A stretch of 6,719 bases of DNA, taken from assembly GCA_964432995.1 (NCBI GenBank), contig CAYSPU010000296.1, forward strand, positions 1-6,719, written 5' to 3'. This document shows positions 1 through 6,638 of this stretch, piece after piece (positions within the stretch are counted from its first letter, which is position 1; every line of letters begins with the position of its first letter). The notes under the pieces are model-generated. The model did no database searches. It was given only the letters and a program-made list of their open reading frames with translations, and was not told the origin of the DNA. The DNA is from CAYSPU01 sp964432995. GTDB taxonomy: Bacteria; Verrucomicrobiota; Verrucomicrobiia; Limisphaerales; JAHDYP01. Both the position numbers and the translations under genes were made by a program.

Positions 1-288
1 CAGGTGCATGCCCTTTTACCTAGCGCGGAAGTCGCTGGCAGGGAAGGGGGAAAAGAGCGCCCGGATCCTCGGAGAAGTGGCGCTGGGGGTTCGTTCGTCC
101 CCTGTCGTAGGGCGGTGCTCGCCCCCCGGTTGCAGCAGCAACGAGCACGGGGGAGACGATTGAAGGTTCGGAGGCGAGCGTGGCCGGTGGGGCTGCTGCC
201 CGCCGGGACGTCGGGCGGTCCGGCAGGGCATCCCTCCTGGGTGCGCGTTCTTGGTGGGCGGAGGGGACGTGTGCCGACCGCCGCTCCG
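1..288. other. Non-coding stretch downstream of the sorting-signal gene
   Basis: I see no convincing gene here. Open frames run through on both strands, but their translations are Arg/Pro/Gly-rich with no recognisable domain, as expected of random GC-rich sequence. The stretch lies beyond the terminator of the 349-1083 gene. It holds a GTAG-headed inverted repeat (107-148, listed separately) and another GC-rich inverted repeat, CTGCC at 196-200 with GGCAG at 222-226, enclosing GCCCG 198-202 / CGGGC 212-216 as an alternative pairing. A neighbouring gene beyond the left edge may end or begin just outside the window. Confidence 0.6.
107..148 (+). repeat. GTAG-headed inverted repeat, REP-like
   Basis: GTAG at 107-110 is followed by GGCG and then an inverted repeat, GTGCTC 115-120 pairing with GAGCAC 143-148. 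An inner perfect hairpin, GTTGC 129-133 / GCAAC 138-142 with loop AGCA, sits directly inside the right arm, and 121-128 is left as a C-rich bulge. An alternative stem, CCCCCG 123-128 / CGGGGG 148-153, would exclude the outer one. The head GTAGGGCG is identical to that of the hairpin at 4696-4720. A short tetranucleotide of the GTAG type 5' of a hairpin is the known layout of REP elements mobilised by RAYT transposases. Membership of that class is inference, because no RAYT gene is in the window. Confidence 0.4.
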
Positions 289-319
289 ACAACAAAGCAG
301 GCCGCGCGAGGCGGCCTGC
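289..319 (-). terminator. Intrinsic terminator of the sorting-signal gene
   Basis: Read on the minus strand, a perfect 9-bp GC-rich stem (GCAGGCCGC 297-305 against GCGGCCTGC 311-319, loop of 5) is followed at once by TTTGTTGT (296 down to 289). It starts about 30 bases after the TAA stop of the 349-1083 gene. This is the standard rho-independent arrangement. The opposite strand has no T-run after the stem, so it should act on minus-strand transcripts only. Confidence 0.85.
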
Positions 320-348
320 GATCTGTCACCAGACTGTAGGTCTCGAGG

Positions 349-1083
349 TTACCGCGTCTGCGAAAACCGGCGAAAGGCCGACGTGCCCAGAAGCGCCAGG
401 CCCAACAGCAGCAAGGTGGAACCGACCTCGGGAATGCCGTGGATGTCCTCAGTGATTCTGGCGTAGAGTGCCGCGTCTGCAGTCGCCCCTTCAGGGCTGC
501 TGAAATCGGTGCGGATTGTCGCGCCGCCGTCGCTCGAAAAGCCTAAGATATCCAGCGTATACTCGTTGCCGGCGTACATGAACGTCGTGGGGCTTGGTTG
601 GCCGAGTATCTTGACGATGTCGCCATCGAGTACTGGGTCCCCCGTGGTGTTCTCCGTGTTGACGATGCTGTAGTTAAACAGGTAGTTGTTCGCTCCTAGC
701 CCGGCAGGGTCCACGATCGTCAACAGGACGTTGAGGCTCACCCCGTCGATTCCGGTGGAGTAGTAAGTTGAGCCGTTGCGGTACGTGAAATCGCCCAGCT
801 TGAATGGGGCCTCCGCGATCGCCTCCCAATTCGGCAGCCCATCACTTCCAACGCCGTTAAACGTGAACTGGTTATTGAACGTCGTTGTAGCAGGAGTACC
901 CCAGTTGAAAGTCGCGGTTGCCCCGGCGTCGTTGTTTGCCACGGAATAGATGTCGGTGCCATCTGTGCTAACTACATTCACCCAAGAACCGACCGCAGTC
1001 CCTTGGAATTGAACGGCCCACGTTGATGCCGTGCCTGCCGCCGCCAACGCAGCGATAGCAAGCAGGTGTTTCAGACTTCTCAT
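349..1083 (-). CDS. PEP-CTERM-like exosortase-sorted surface protein, probable choice-of-anchor K domain
   Basis: A 244-residue secreted protein. Residues 1-23 form a signal peptide (MRSLKHLLAI, Ala-rich core, likely cleavage after TWA). Residues 24 to about 212 are a Gly/Thr/Asn-rich beta domain. FQGTAVGSW near the start, FKLGDFTYRNGS around 94-105 and the later strands resemble the choice-of-anchor K family found in PEP-CTERM proteins; I judge this by eye. The C-terminus is a tripartite sorting signal: IPEVGST at 217-223, hydrophobic LLLLGLALLGTSAF, then RRFSQTR. In known families exosortase (EpsH/XrtA type) recognises such a signal and the protein is delivered to the cell surface or its polymer matrix. 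IPEVGST departs from the textbook VPEP and looks closer to the VPDxGST form common in Verrucomicrobia. The only Cys-free, adhesin-like sequence gives no catalytic motif. The ATG start is fixed by a strong GAGGAG site. Base composition is visibly less GC-rich than the two hydrolase genes. Its own terminator follows, so it is probably transcribed alone. The biological role is unknown. Confidence 0.85.
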   Translation of the reverse strand: MRSLKHLLAIAALAAAGTASTWAVQFQGTAVGSWVNVVSTDGTDIYSVANNDAGATATFNWGTPATTTFNNQFTFNGVGSDGLPNWEAIAEAPFKLGDFTYRNGSTYYSTGIDGVSLNVLLTIVDPAGLGANNYLFNYSIVNTENTTGDPVLDGDIVKILGQPSPTTFMYAGNEYTLDILGFSSDGGATIRTDFSSPEGATADAALYARITEDIHGIPEVGSTLLLLGLALLGTSAFRRFSQTR

Positions 1084-1088
1084 AGTAT

Positions 1089-1094
1089 CTCCTC
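1089..1094 (-). promoter_or_regulatory. Ribosome binding site of the sorting-signal gene
   Basis: GAGGAG on the minus strand ends five bases before the ATG at 1083. It is a near-ideal Shine-Dalgarno sequence and confirms this start. The two hydrolase genes have no comparable site. Confidence 0.8.
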
Positions 1095-1653
1095 TGTTAG
1101 TACTCCAATGGGTTTCGCAGGTTCACAGAAATCAGTGATCATCCTGTCTCATGGTTGATCGACTGTATAGCAGGGGCCATGCCTAAGGAATCACCCGGCT
1201 CATGTCATGGATCACAACAAGCTACCTACCAATAGGATACGGAGGATCATCAGAGAATGCTCATCACGCCCTGGAAAGGTCATGGTTGTAAGCCGGGCCG
1301 ACATGGAGTTGGCCTACTACCGACCGGGCGCTCCGCTCGCACGCCGCAAGACCTTGATGGAGTGCAAGATGCAGCAACGTTGTCGCAACAATGAAATCTG
1401 TAACCTCAATTGACGGCCGAGAGTGGCAAGATCCGCATCCGCGGGGCAAGAGGAACACGCCCCGCCGAGCGGTTGGTTTGCTGGCTGTTACAGAGCAGCC
1501 TTCCATTACCGGGCCCCTGGATCGTTCTTGTGGACTGGGTTATCGGCCGATTACCCCCCGCAAGCTGTCGCCATCCAGCTCTGCCCAACAAAGTACGGAG
1601 GTGGTGCCGGGTGCGGTTCATCGGCTGTGCGCAGTCAGGCGGGAGGCGACGGA
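1095..1653. other. Long non-coding stretch upstream of the sorting-signal gene
   Basis: No convincing gene. The small open frames here (for example 68 codons at 1207-1413 on the plus strand) lack a ribosome binding site and any recognisable domain. The part nearest the sorting-signal gene (roughly 1084-1420) is distinctly less GC-rich than the hydrolases and should hold its promoter. The best -10 I can find is TGC-TATACA on the minus strand (1172 down to 1164), an extended -10 shape, but it has no good -35 and I do not call it. A perfect 7-bp inverted repeat, GCGGGGC 1441-1447 / GCCCCGC 1459-1465 (loop of 11), is present without a T-run on either strand. Confidence 0.5.
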
Positions 1654-1677
1654 TAAATCGTGCATATGCACGATTTA
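1654..1677. repeat. Perfect 24-bp palindrome
   Basis: The half-site TAAATCGTGCAT is followed directly by its exact reverse complement, centred between 1665 and 1666; bases 1653 and 1678 break the symmetry. It lies 54 bases past the stop of the GH106 gene and about 570 bases upstream of the sorting-signal gene. As RNA it could form a 10-bp stem with an ATAT loop. No T-run follows on either strand, so it is not a standard intrinsic terminator. Uninterrupted symmetry of this length fits a binding site for a dimeric protein, or a 3'-end stabilising hairpin. Which one applies is not decided by the sequence. Confidence 0.7.
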
Positions 1678-1731
1678 ACGGCAGGGCTCGCCGGTCGGGA
1701 TTCCAGGTCAGCAGTGCGAGGCGGCAGCATG

Positions 1732-4608
1732 TCACCGCGTCTGTCGCAGGCGGACGGGGCCGAGCAGGCCGGAGGGCATCAGGGGGGTGTCGCGGGTGAG
1801 CTTGCGGATGTTGGTGCGGGTGAACCGCTGGTCGGGCGGCAACGACTGGTCGCCGATGATGCGGTTCGGCCAGAAGTTCACCACCTCCACCTCGAGCGCG
1901 TTCCCGGTCGCCTGGACGGCGTCGGTGATGTCGACCTGGAATGGCGGTGCCCAGACGATGCCGAGCGATTGGCGGTTGAGGCGCACTTCGGCGAGTTCGC
2001 GTACGGCACCCAGGTCGAGGTAGAGGCGCCGGCCGGCGGGGCGCTGGCCGTTGGGGAGATCGAAGGTCCGAGCGTAGACCGCCGTGCCGGAGTAGAAGCG
2101 GACACCGGGTTCGGGGTGTTGGGTCCAATCCTGCAGACGGTCGAAGGTGATGGATCGTGGACCGCCCCACTTGGGGTCGAAGCGAACGGTCCAGGCGCCG
2201 GTCAACTCGGCGAGATCCTCGTGCGTGGTGGTGTTGAGTTGGGCGGAGGCGGGATGGTCGGCCGCCGGTTCGCGGAAGACGACGAGCCACGAGCCGCAGG
2301 GGGCGAACTCGAGGGGGAGAGTCGTGTGCCCGTCTTTGATTTCGTAGGCCTGGGCGAACTGGCGCTGGGCGGTGACGGGGTTCCACAGTTCGGGTGCTTT
2401 CCCAGAAACGCGGAAGGTGCAACGGGCGTTCTCCCAGCGATTCGACCGGCTCGCCACGAAGTAGATATCCGTGCCGCCATCGCGACGATGGATGTAGTCC
2501 AGGGCGGCATCGGGCAGCGCGGGGGCGAACTCGAAGTCGGGGCGGACGCGGTCCTTCTGCAACACATCGCGTGCGGTTCGGCCCCAGAGGACGCGGCCTT
2601 TGCCGCAAGCACGCTCTCCGGGAGTCGTGTCGGTGGCATCACCCCAGAGCGCGGCGGTGAGGGCGGCGACTTCGGTGTCGCTTTGAGGGAATCCCTGGAG
2701 GCCGCTGGCCTCGGCGGGCGGTATGCCGACGACGGTGGCGCCGGCCTCGACGAGGGCCCGTACCTTGCGCAGCACCGGCAGCGCGATCGCACGATGGTCC
2801 GGCAGCACCAACACGCGGTAGTTCATCCCGTCGGGCAGTGTTAGCACGTCGTCGCGGAACTCGAGGCGTTCGAGGAGTGCCTCGGCCGTGAGCACGTCGT
2901 AGTCGTAGCCGGGCAGCACGCGGGCGGGATCGGACTGTTTCAGTTGGGCGAAGTTGGGGACGTGATCGCCGTAGTAGAACAGGACGTCGGCCACGAAGTG
3001 GCCTTGCTCGAGCATCCACTGGCAGCGGTTGATGTAGGCGAGGAATGGTCCGGACTTGGGCCACCAGGTGGTGTTCGGGTTGAAGTGGGTGCCGGCGAAG
3101 TATTGGATACCGGGCAGGCCTTCTTCGGCGGGGGAACAGACGAACGCGTGCCAGACCAACCGGTTCATTCCCTCGCACAGGGCCTTGTCGAAGGCCGGCT
3201 TGAGGTTGTCCCAGACTGTCTCCTGCCAGTGCGGACCGATGGTGGTGAACCCTTCGGCGGCGACGTAGCGGTGTCCGTAGGTGTGGGCCGCGGAGGCGGG
3301 TTGCTTGAGGAAGAAGCGGTTTGAGTCGCCGACCCGGTGGCGCCACGACCAGGCCCAGAACTCGGACATCGGCACATCGTTGTAGCCGAGGCACTGCTGG
3401 GCGTCGACAGGCACGGCGTGCGGTCCGCCGGACTCAGGGTGGATTTCCATGCCGTGGCGTCGGGCGCCTTCGCGGAAGAGGCGGAAATGGTTGTCGATGG
3501 CGAGATCGCCGAGGGTGCGACGGAAGTCGTGCAGGAACCGGTTGCTGACGGGGCGGCTGTCGACGATGCGTCCGGCGAGCACGGGAAGGAAGGGGAGGAG
3601 ATCATAGCCGCGGCGGGTGCGGAAGGCCTCGCGCAGGGTGGGGGTCCAGTTGACGGCTTCGACTTCCCAGCTATCCGTGTGCAGGTATTTCAGGGTTTTG
3701 CCGGCGAGCGGGCCGGCGTCGAGCAGCAGTGGTTCCACCACGGCATCCCAGTATCGGCGAAAGGCATCCGCATCCAGCGGGTCGAGCGCGTAGCCGTTCC
3801 AACCGTCGCTCGAGGTGGAGACGCGGGCGTGATCGCCAATGGTGCAACCGAACCGCAGAATCTCCCATTCGCCTTCTGGTGCCTCCCAACGCAGCACGCC
3901 GTCCGCGTCCAGGCGGTCCGAAAGGTCGAGGACGTCGGCGTGACCTGTCTGTTCCTCGCCTGGTTCGGCGGGGAGATCGCGCAACAGCGGGGTGGTGTCG
4001 GGTGCGGAAAAGTTCAGAGCCCTGTGCATGGCTTTCTGCTCCCACATCTGCATGGGGCGAGGGGAGGGGGACCCGGGTTTGAGAGGATACGCGACGACAA
4101 ACAGGTCGCGGAGGTAGCCGTCGCGGAGTTTCGGGTGGGGTAAGGTCAGGGAGAGGGGGCCGGGACCGCGCGCGCGGGTTTCGGTCCAGACGAGTTTCTT
4201 GACGGCATCGTCGGCGCTGACCATGGGCCCGCCGAGGTTCCAGCCGCTTTGGATGTTGAGGCTCAGTTCGAGGTCGAGGCGGGCGGCTTCGTGCAACGTG
4301 TGGCGGTAGAGCTCACGCCATTCCGGCGTGAAGAAGGTGGGGCCATGGCGGACGCGATCGTTGCCGTCCTGTTCGGCGCCGCCGGCGTCGCAGAGGAGGG
4401 CGCCGCCGAAGCCGCGGGCTTTCATTTCCTCGAGGTCGCGGGTGATGGCGGCGGGGGTGACGTTGCCGTTGAGCCACCACCAGTAGGCGCGGAGCCGGGC
4501 GGAAGCGGGCGGGTCAGTCCAGCCGGACTCGAGGTTGAGGTCCGCCGCAAGCAGCGGGGTCCAGAACGTCGCCCAGAGCAGGGCAATCCATCTAAGGCGC
4601 TGTCTCAT
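1732..4608 (-). CDS. GH106-type alpha-L-rhamnosidase-like glycoside hydrolase, secreted
   Basis: A 958-residue protein of the size usual for glycoside hydrolase family 106, whose members are inverting enzymes that release terminal alpha-L-rhamnose, for example from rhamnogalacturonan side chains. Residues 1-22 are a signal peptide (RQRLRWIALLWATFW core, cleavage near LLAA); there is no lipobox Cys. The N-terminal barrel opens with RAYWWWLNGNVTP (40-52) and ITRDLEEMKARGFGGALL (55-72), typical of the family. Conserved acidic motifs follow: HTDSWE 310-315, EIHPESGG 388-395, SEFW 415-418 and AEGFT 451-455, which include the likely catalytic or metal-binding carboxylates; I cannot assign individual roles. 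Around 540-630 is a Rossmann-like segment (DVLFYYGDHVPNF, VLVLPD). The C-terminal part (about 800-955) is a beta-sandwich with YARTFDLP, LYLDLGAV, EVRLNRQSLGIVWAPPF and NFWPNRIIGD. The ATG at 4608 gives an intact signal peptide, though no strong Shine-Dalgarno is seen. The frame is uninterrupted. It lies 209 bases behind the codirectional gene at 4818-6563 and may be cotranscribed with it. Exact substrate is inference. Confidence 0.87.
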   Translation of the reverse strand: MRQRLRWIALLWATFWTPLLAADLNLESGWTDPPASARLRAYWWWLNGNVTPAAITRDLEEMKARGFGGALLCDAGGAEQDGNDRVRHGPTFFTPEWRELYRHTLHEAARLDLELSLNIQSGWNLGGPMVSADDAVKKLVWTETRARGPGPLSLTLPHPKLRDGYLRDLFVVAYPLKPGSPSPRPMQMWEQKAMHRALNFSAPDTTPLLRDLPAEPGEEQTGHADVLDLSDRLDADGVLRWEAPEGEWEILRFGCTIGDHARVSTSSDGWNGYALDPLDADAFRRYWDAVVEPLLLDAGPLAGKTLKYLHTDSWEVEAVNWTPTLREAFRTRRGYDLLPFLPVLAGRIVDSRPVSNRFLHDFRRTLGDLAIDNHFRLFREGARRHGMEIHPESGGPHAVPVDAQQCLGYNDVPMSEFWAWSWRHRVGDSNRFFLKQPASAAHTYGHRYVAAEGFTTIGPHWQETVWDNLKPAFDKALCEGMNRLVWHAFVCSPAEEGLPGIQYFAGTHFNPNTTWWPKSGPFLAYINRCQWMLEQGHFVADVLFYYGDHVPNFAQLKQSDPARVLPGYDYDVLTAEALLERLEFRDDVLTLPDGMNYRVLVLPDHRAIALPVLRKVRALVEAGATVVGIPPAEASGLQGFPQSDTEVAALTAALWGDATDTTPGERACGKGRVLWGRTARDVLQKDRVRPDFEFAPALPDAALDYIHRRDGGTDIYFVASRSNRWENARCTFRVSGKAPELWNPVTAQRQFAQAYEIKDGHTTLPLEFAPCGSWLVVFREPAADHPASAQLNTTTHEDLAELTGAWTVRFDPKWGGPRSITFDRLQDWTQHPEPGVRFYSGTAVYARTFDLPNGQRPAGRRLYLDLGAVRELAEVRLNRQSLGIVWAPPFQVDITDAVQATGNALEVEVVNFWPNRIIGDQSLPPDQRFTRTNIRKLTRDTPLMPSGLLGPVRLRQTR

Positions 4609-4646
4609 GGTCGGTTTCTTTCGAGACTGTCATTTTGACTTGGCTT

Positions 4647-4676
4647 CCTCCGGCGCGCCCGGAGGTCGCTCCCTAC
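4647..4676 (-). repeat. GTAG-headed hairpin, left member of a facing pair
   Basis: On the minus strand GTAG (4676-4673) is followed by seven bases and a perfect 7-bp hairpin, CCTCCGG 4665-4659 with CCGGAGG 4653-4647 and loop GCGCG. An alternative short stem (GGAG / CTCC around CGAC) overlaps it. No T-run follows, so it is not a terminator. Its head and first arm (GTAGGG..CGACCTC) match the plus-strand hairpin at 4696-4720, so the two are diverged copies of one element placed head to head. Confidence 0.6.
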
Positions 4677-4695
4677 CTTGCGCCTCGAGCAGTTG

Positions 4696-4720
4696 GTAGG
4701 GCGACCTCTCCGAGGGCGCC
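4696..4720 (+). repeat. GTAG-headed hairpin, right member of a facing pair
   Basis: GTAG at 4696-4699 runs directly into a stem: GGCG 4700-4703 with CGCC 4717-4720, an A4704/G4716 mismatch, then CCTC 4705-4708 with GAGG 4712-4715 and loop TCC. A single G-to-T change at 4716 would make the stem perfect. It faces the copy at 4647-4676 across a 19-base spacer (4677-4695). REP elements often occur as such inverted pairs. It lies between the two hydrolase genes and would be transcribed if they form one operon, where it could affect differential mRNA stability. That effect is inference. Confidence 0.6.
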
Positions 4721-4817
4721 GTTGGAGAGCACGCGACGGCCGCATGAATTCGATGCGCCCGGCCCGGCGCGCTCATCAGTATGTTCGGCAAAGGACGGCG
4801 GCGACTCACATTGGCAT

Positions 4818-6563
4818 CTACGGCTTCGATGCTCCGGTGGCCGGCCCCTCGATCAGCAGCATCCCCCACAGGCCGAGTGAGGGGACCGCGACTGCTCCGT
4901 CCCGCATCGCCAGCGGAGTCGGATCCGCTCCCGGTGCGAGCCAGCGACAGGTCCGCGCTTCCGCCAGGCCCAGGGCGCGGAGGTTGACATGAACCCGGAC
5001 TGGCCCCAGTGGCTTCACGCCATCGCTGGTGGCATCGTATTCGTAGTTGAGGAGGTGAACGATGGCGGAGCCGGGTTTCACGCGGGGCAGGGCGCGCACG
5101 GTCCCTTCCGCGTCAACTTTGATGGCCGGCCGCACGCTGGTTAGGGCTTCCTCGACGTTGGAGAGCAGGTGACGTTTGCGGGAGAGAGCGTCGATCCGGT
5201 GCTGGTCGGCTTCCAGGAATTCCATCCGTTCGGGAGCGAGCACCGCCGTCGCCGCGTTCAGGTCCGCCTCGTTGAGCGGGTGGTCGACGATTTCGTCGCC
5301 GGCGACGAGCCAGCGGTAAGAGAGATTGGCGGCGGCCAGACGGTTGCCGAGGTCGAACCAGCGCTGGGGGTTTTTGGTGAACGATCGGTGCGGGAAGACC
5401 ACCGCGAGGTCGGCGTGCGTGGCGTAATCGTCGAACCAGATCGCGTTGCGGCGCACGAACTGGTAGAGCGGGGCGAAGCGGTCGGCGGGGCCGTCGTACC
5501 AATGCGTTCCTTTCTCGGAGGTGTAGCACCATTGGTGGTGGGGCGCCATCAGCCGTTGGCCGGCGGCGTAGGAGAGGGCGATCCAGCCGCAGACGAGTCC
5601 GGGGAGGTTGTGTTCCTTGATGTGGGCCCAGTCGCCGCCGCTGGCCGTGGCGGCGTAGGGACGTCCCATGGCTTCGGCCAAACGGTAGGCCACCAGCGGG
5701 AGATCCGAGAACCGCCGTTCGGCGGCGTGGTGGTCGGTCTCGGCCGTGAACAGGTCGAGGGCCTGGTAATCGCTCAGGTGCCGCGGCCAGAGGAGTCCGG
5801 CGTTGGCGCCGAGGGGTACGGGGCGGTCGGCGGTTTGGGCGGCGAGCTCGCGCAGTTCGCGCATGAAGGCGGCTGCGGCCCGACACTGGTAAACGGACCA
5901 CTGCGACCAGAGGGGATGCCCGGTGACTTCGCGGTTGGCGGGATCGCCCTCCAGCCACCGCCGGACTTCGGCGCGGTAGTCAAACTCCGAGGTGGATCCG
6001 ATGCCGAGGCGGGCGCGCTCTGCGGTGGGCAATGCGGCGAGGTGATCGCGAAAGCCGGCGAGGCAGCGGTCGCAGAAACAGATGCCGAGCCAGAGGCCGC
6101 CGGCGGTGCCGAGGTGATCGTCGATGTGCAGGCCATGGGCGCCGGCTTTGACGGTTTCGGCGACGCGCTCGCGGAGGAACTGGCGAAAGACGGGCTGCCG
6201 GGTGCAGCACCACCAGTAGGGCACCCCTTCGTGCTGATGGTCGGTGAGCCACGGCACCTTGACCGGTTTGCCGGCGATGTCGCGGCAGAGGCCTTCCTCG
6301 TAACGATCGCGGAACCGTCGGTGGTAGGCAGCAAATTCCGTGACCATTCCTACGCTGCCGAACCAGGTGACGCCTTTGGCCTCCGCGAGCGACTTCGCGG
6401 TGGGCGTTCCGCCCCACGTCAACACGGTGGCGCCGTAAGCCGCGTAGGTGTCGGCGCCCGCCTCATACATGAACACGACGTCGGAGGGTTTCAGCACAGG
6501 GGCGCCTGTGGTCCGGGCGCCGCCGATCGCGAGCGCCAACGCTAGAATGACAAAAGTCCTCAT
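4818..6563 (-). CDS. Putative secreted TIM-barrel glycoside hydrolase-like protein of unknown specificity
   Basis: A 581-residue protein from the ATG at 6563, which begins a clean signal peptide (MRTFVILALALAIGG, cleavage near TTGA, residue 21). An upstream in-frame GTG at 6629 would bury this signal behind 22 charged residues and is less likely. No strong Shine-Dalgarno is seen for either. The first part looks like an alpha/beta barrel. GLHIDDHLG (144-152) carries paired Asp residues at a strand end, followed by the Cys cluster C-x-C-x-x-C in ICFCDRCLAGFR (161-172). This resembles the hypothetical glycoside hydrolase families related to GH42, where a Cys cluster can bind zinc. TAETDHH (273-279) holds a further candidate carboxylate, E275. 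HQWCYTSEKG (343-352) lies near the barrel end. Residues about 380-470 (ADLAVVFPHRSF, AVLAPERMEFL) look like the amidotransferase-like domain of GH42-type enzymes, and the last 90 form a small beta domain (IVHLLNY, VHVNLRA). I do not recognise a characterised family. The secreted neighbour GH106 supports a role in glycan breakdown. A non-catalytic barrel is possible. Confidence 0.7.
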   Translation of the reverse strand: MRTFVILALALAIGGARTTGAPVLKPSDVVFMYEAGADTYAAYGATVLTWGGTPTAKSLAEAKGVTWFGSVGMVTEFAAYHRRFRDRYEEGLCRDIAGKPVKVPWLTDHQHEGVPYWWCCTRQPVFRQFLRERVAETVKAGAHGLHIDDHLGTAGGLWLGICFCDRCLAGFRDHLAALPTAERARLGIGSTSEFDYRAEVRRWLEGDPANREVTGHPLWSQWSVYQCRAAAAFMRELRELAAQTADRPVPLGANAGLLWPRHLSDYQALDLFTAETDHHAAERRFSDLPLVAYRLAEAMGRPYAATASGGDWAHIKEHNLPGLVCGWIALSYAAGQRLMAPHHQWCYTSEKGTHWYDGPADRFAPLYQFVRRNAIWFDDYATHADLAVVFPHRSFTKNPQRWFDLGNRLAAANLSYRWLVAGDEIVDHPLNEADLNAATAVLAPERMEFLEADQHRIDALSRKRHLLSNVEEALTSVRPAIKVDAEGTVRALPRVKPGSAIVHLLNYEYDATSDGVKPLGPVRVHVNLRALGLAEARTCRWLAPGADPTPLAMRDGAVAVPSLGLWGMLLIEGPATGASKP

Positions 6564-6638
6564 GAACAGCGCAACTCGGGATGGTTTGTGGTGGCGAGAG
6601 TAGCCGAATCCGCGGTCGGCGTCGCGCACAAAGGTATC

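Noticed and set aside
1164..1172. TGCTATACA on the minus strand as promoter -10 of the sorting-signal gene
   Set aside because: It matches the consensus only in part and has no acceptable -35 at the right spacing, so I do not list it as a feature.
1207..1413. Small plus-strand open frame (68 codons) in the gap
   Set aside because: There is no Shine-Dalgarno sequence, no domain and no supporting context.
1654..1677. The 24-bp palindrome as an intrinsic terminator of GH106
   Set aside because: There is no T-run after the stem on the minus strand, and the stem base is AT-rich. A factor-dependent role remains possible.
1406..2608. Minus-strand open frame of 400 codons overlapping the 3' part of GH106 and the gap
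   Set aside because: It is an alternate frame of the GH106 gene with an Arg/Pro-rich product and no start signals; its continuation past the GH106 stop adds no recognisable domain.
1660..2844. Plus-strand open frame of 394 codons opposite GH106
   Set aside because: It is antisense to recognisable GH106 sequence, and its translation has the same low-complexity Gly/Glu/Val/Arg character.
3337..4143. Plus-strand open frame of 268 codons opposite GH106
   Set aside because: It is antisense to the conserved barrel of GH106 and has no recognisable motif or ribosome binding site.
5169..6545. Plus-strand open frame of 458 codons opposite the putative hydrolase
   Set aside because: It is exactly antisense to a protein with a signal peptide and family-like motifs. 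Its own translation is Gly/Glu/Val-rich without domain features, a usual by-product of GC-rich codon bias.
6564..6629. GTG at 6629 as start of the putative hydrolase
   Set aside because: It would place 22 polar residues before an otherwise perfect signal peptide that begins at the ATG at 6563.
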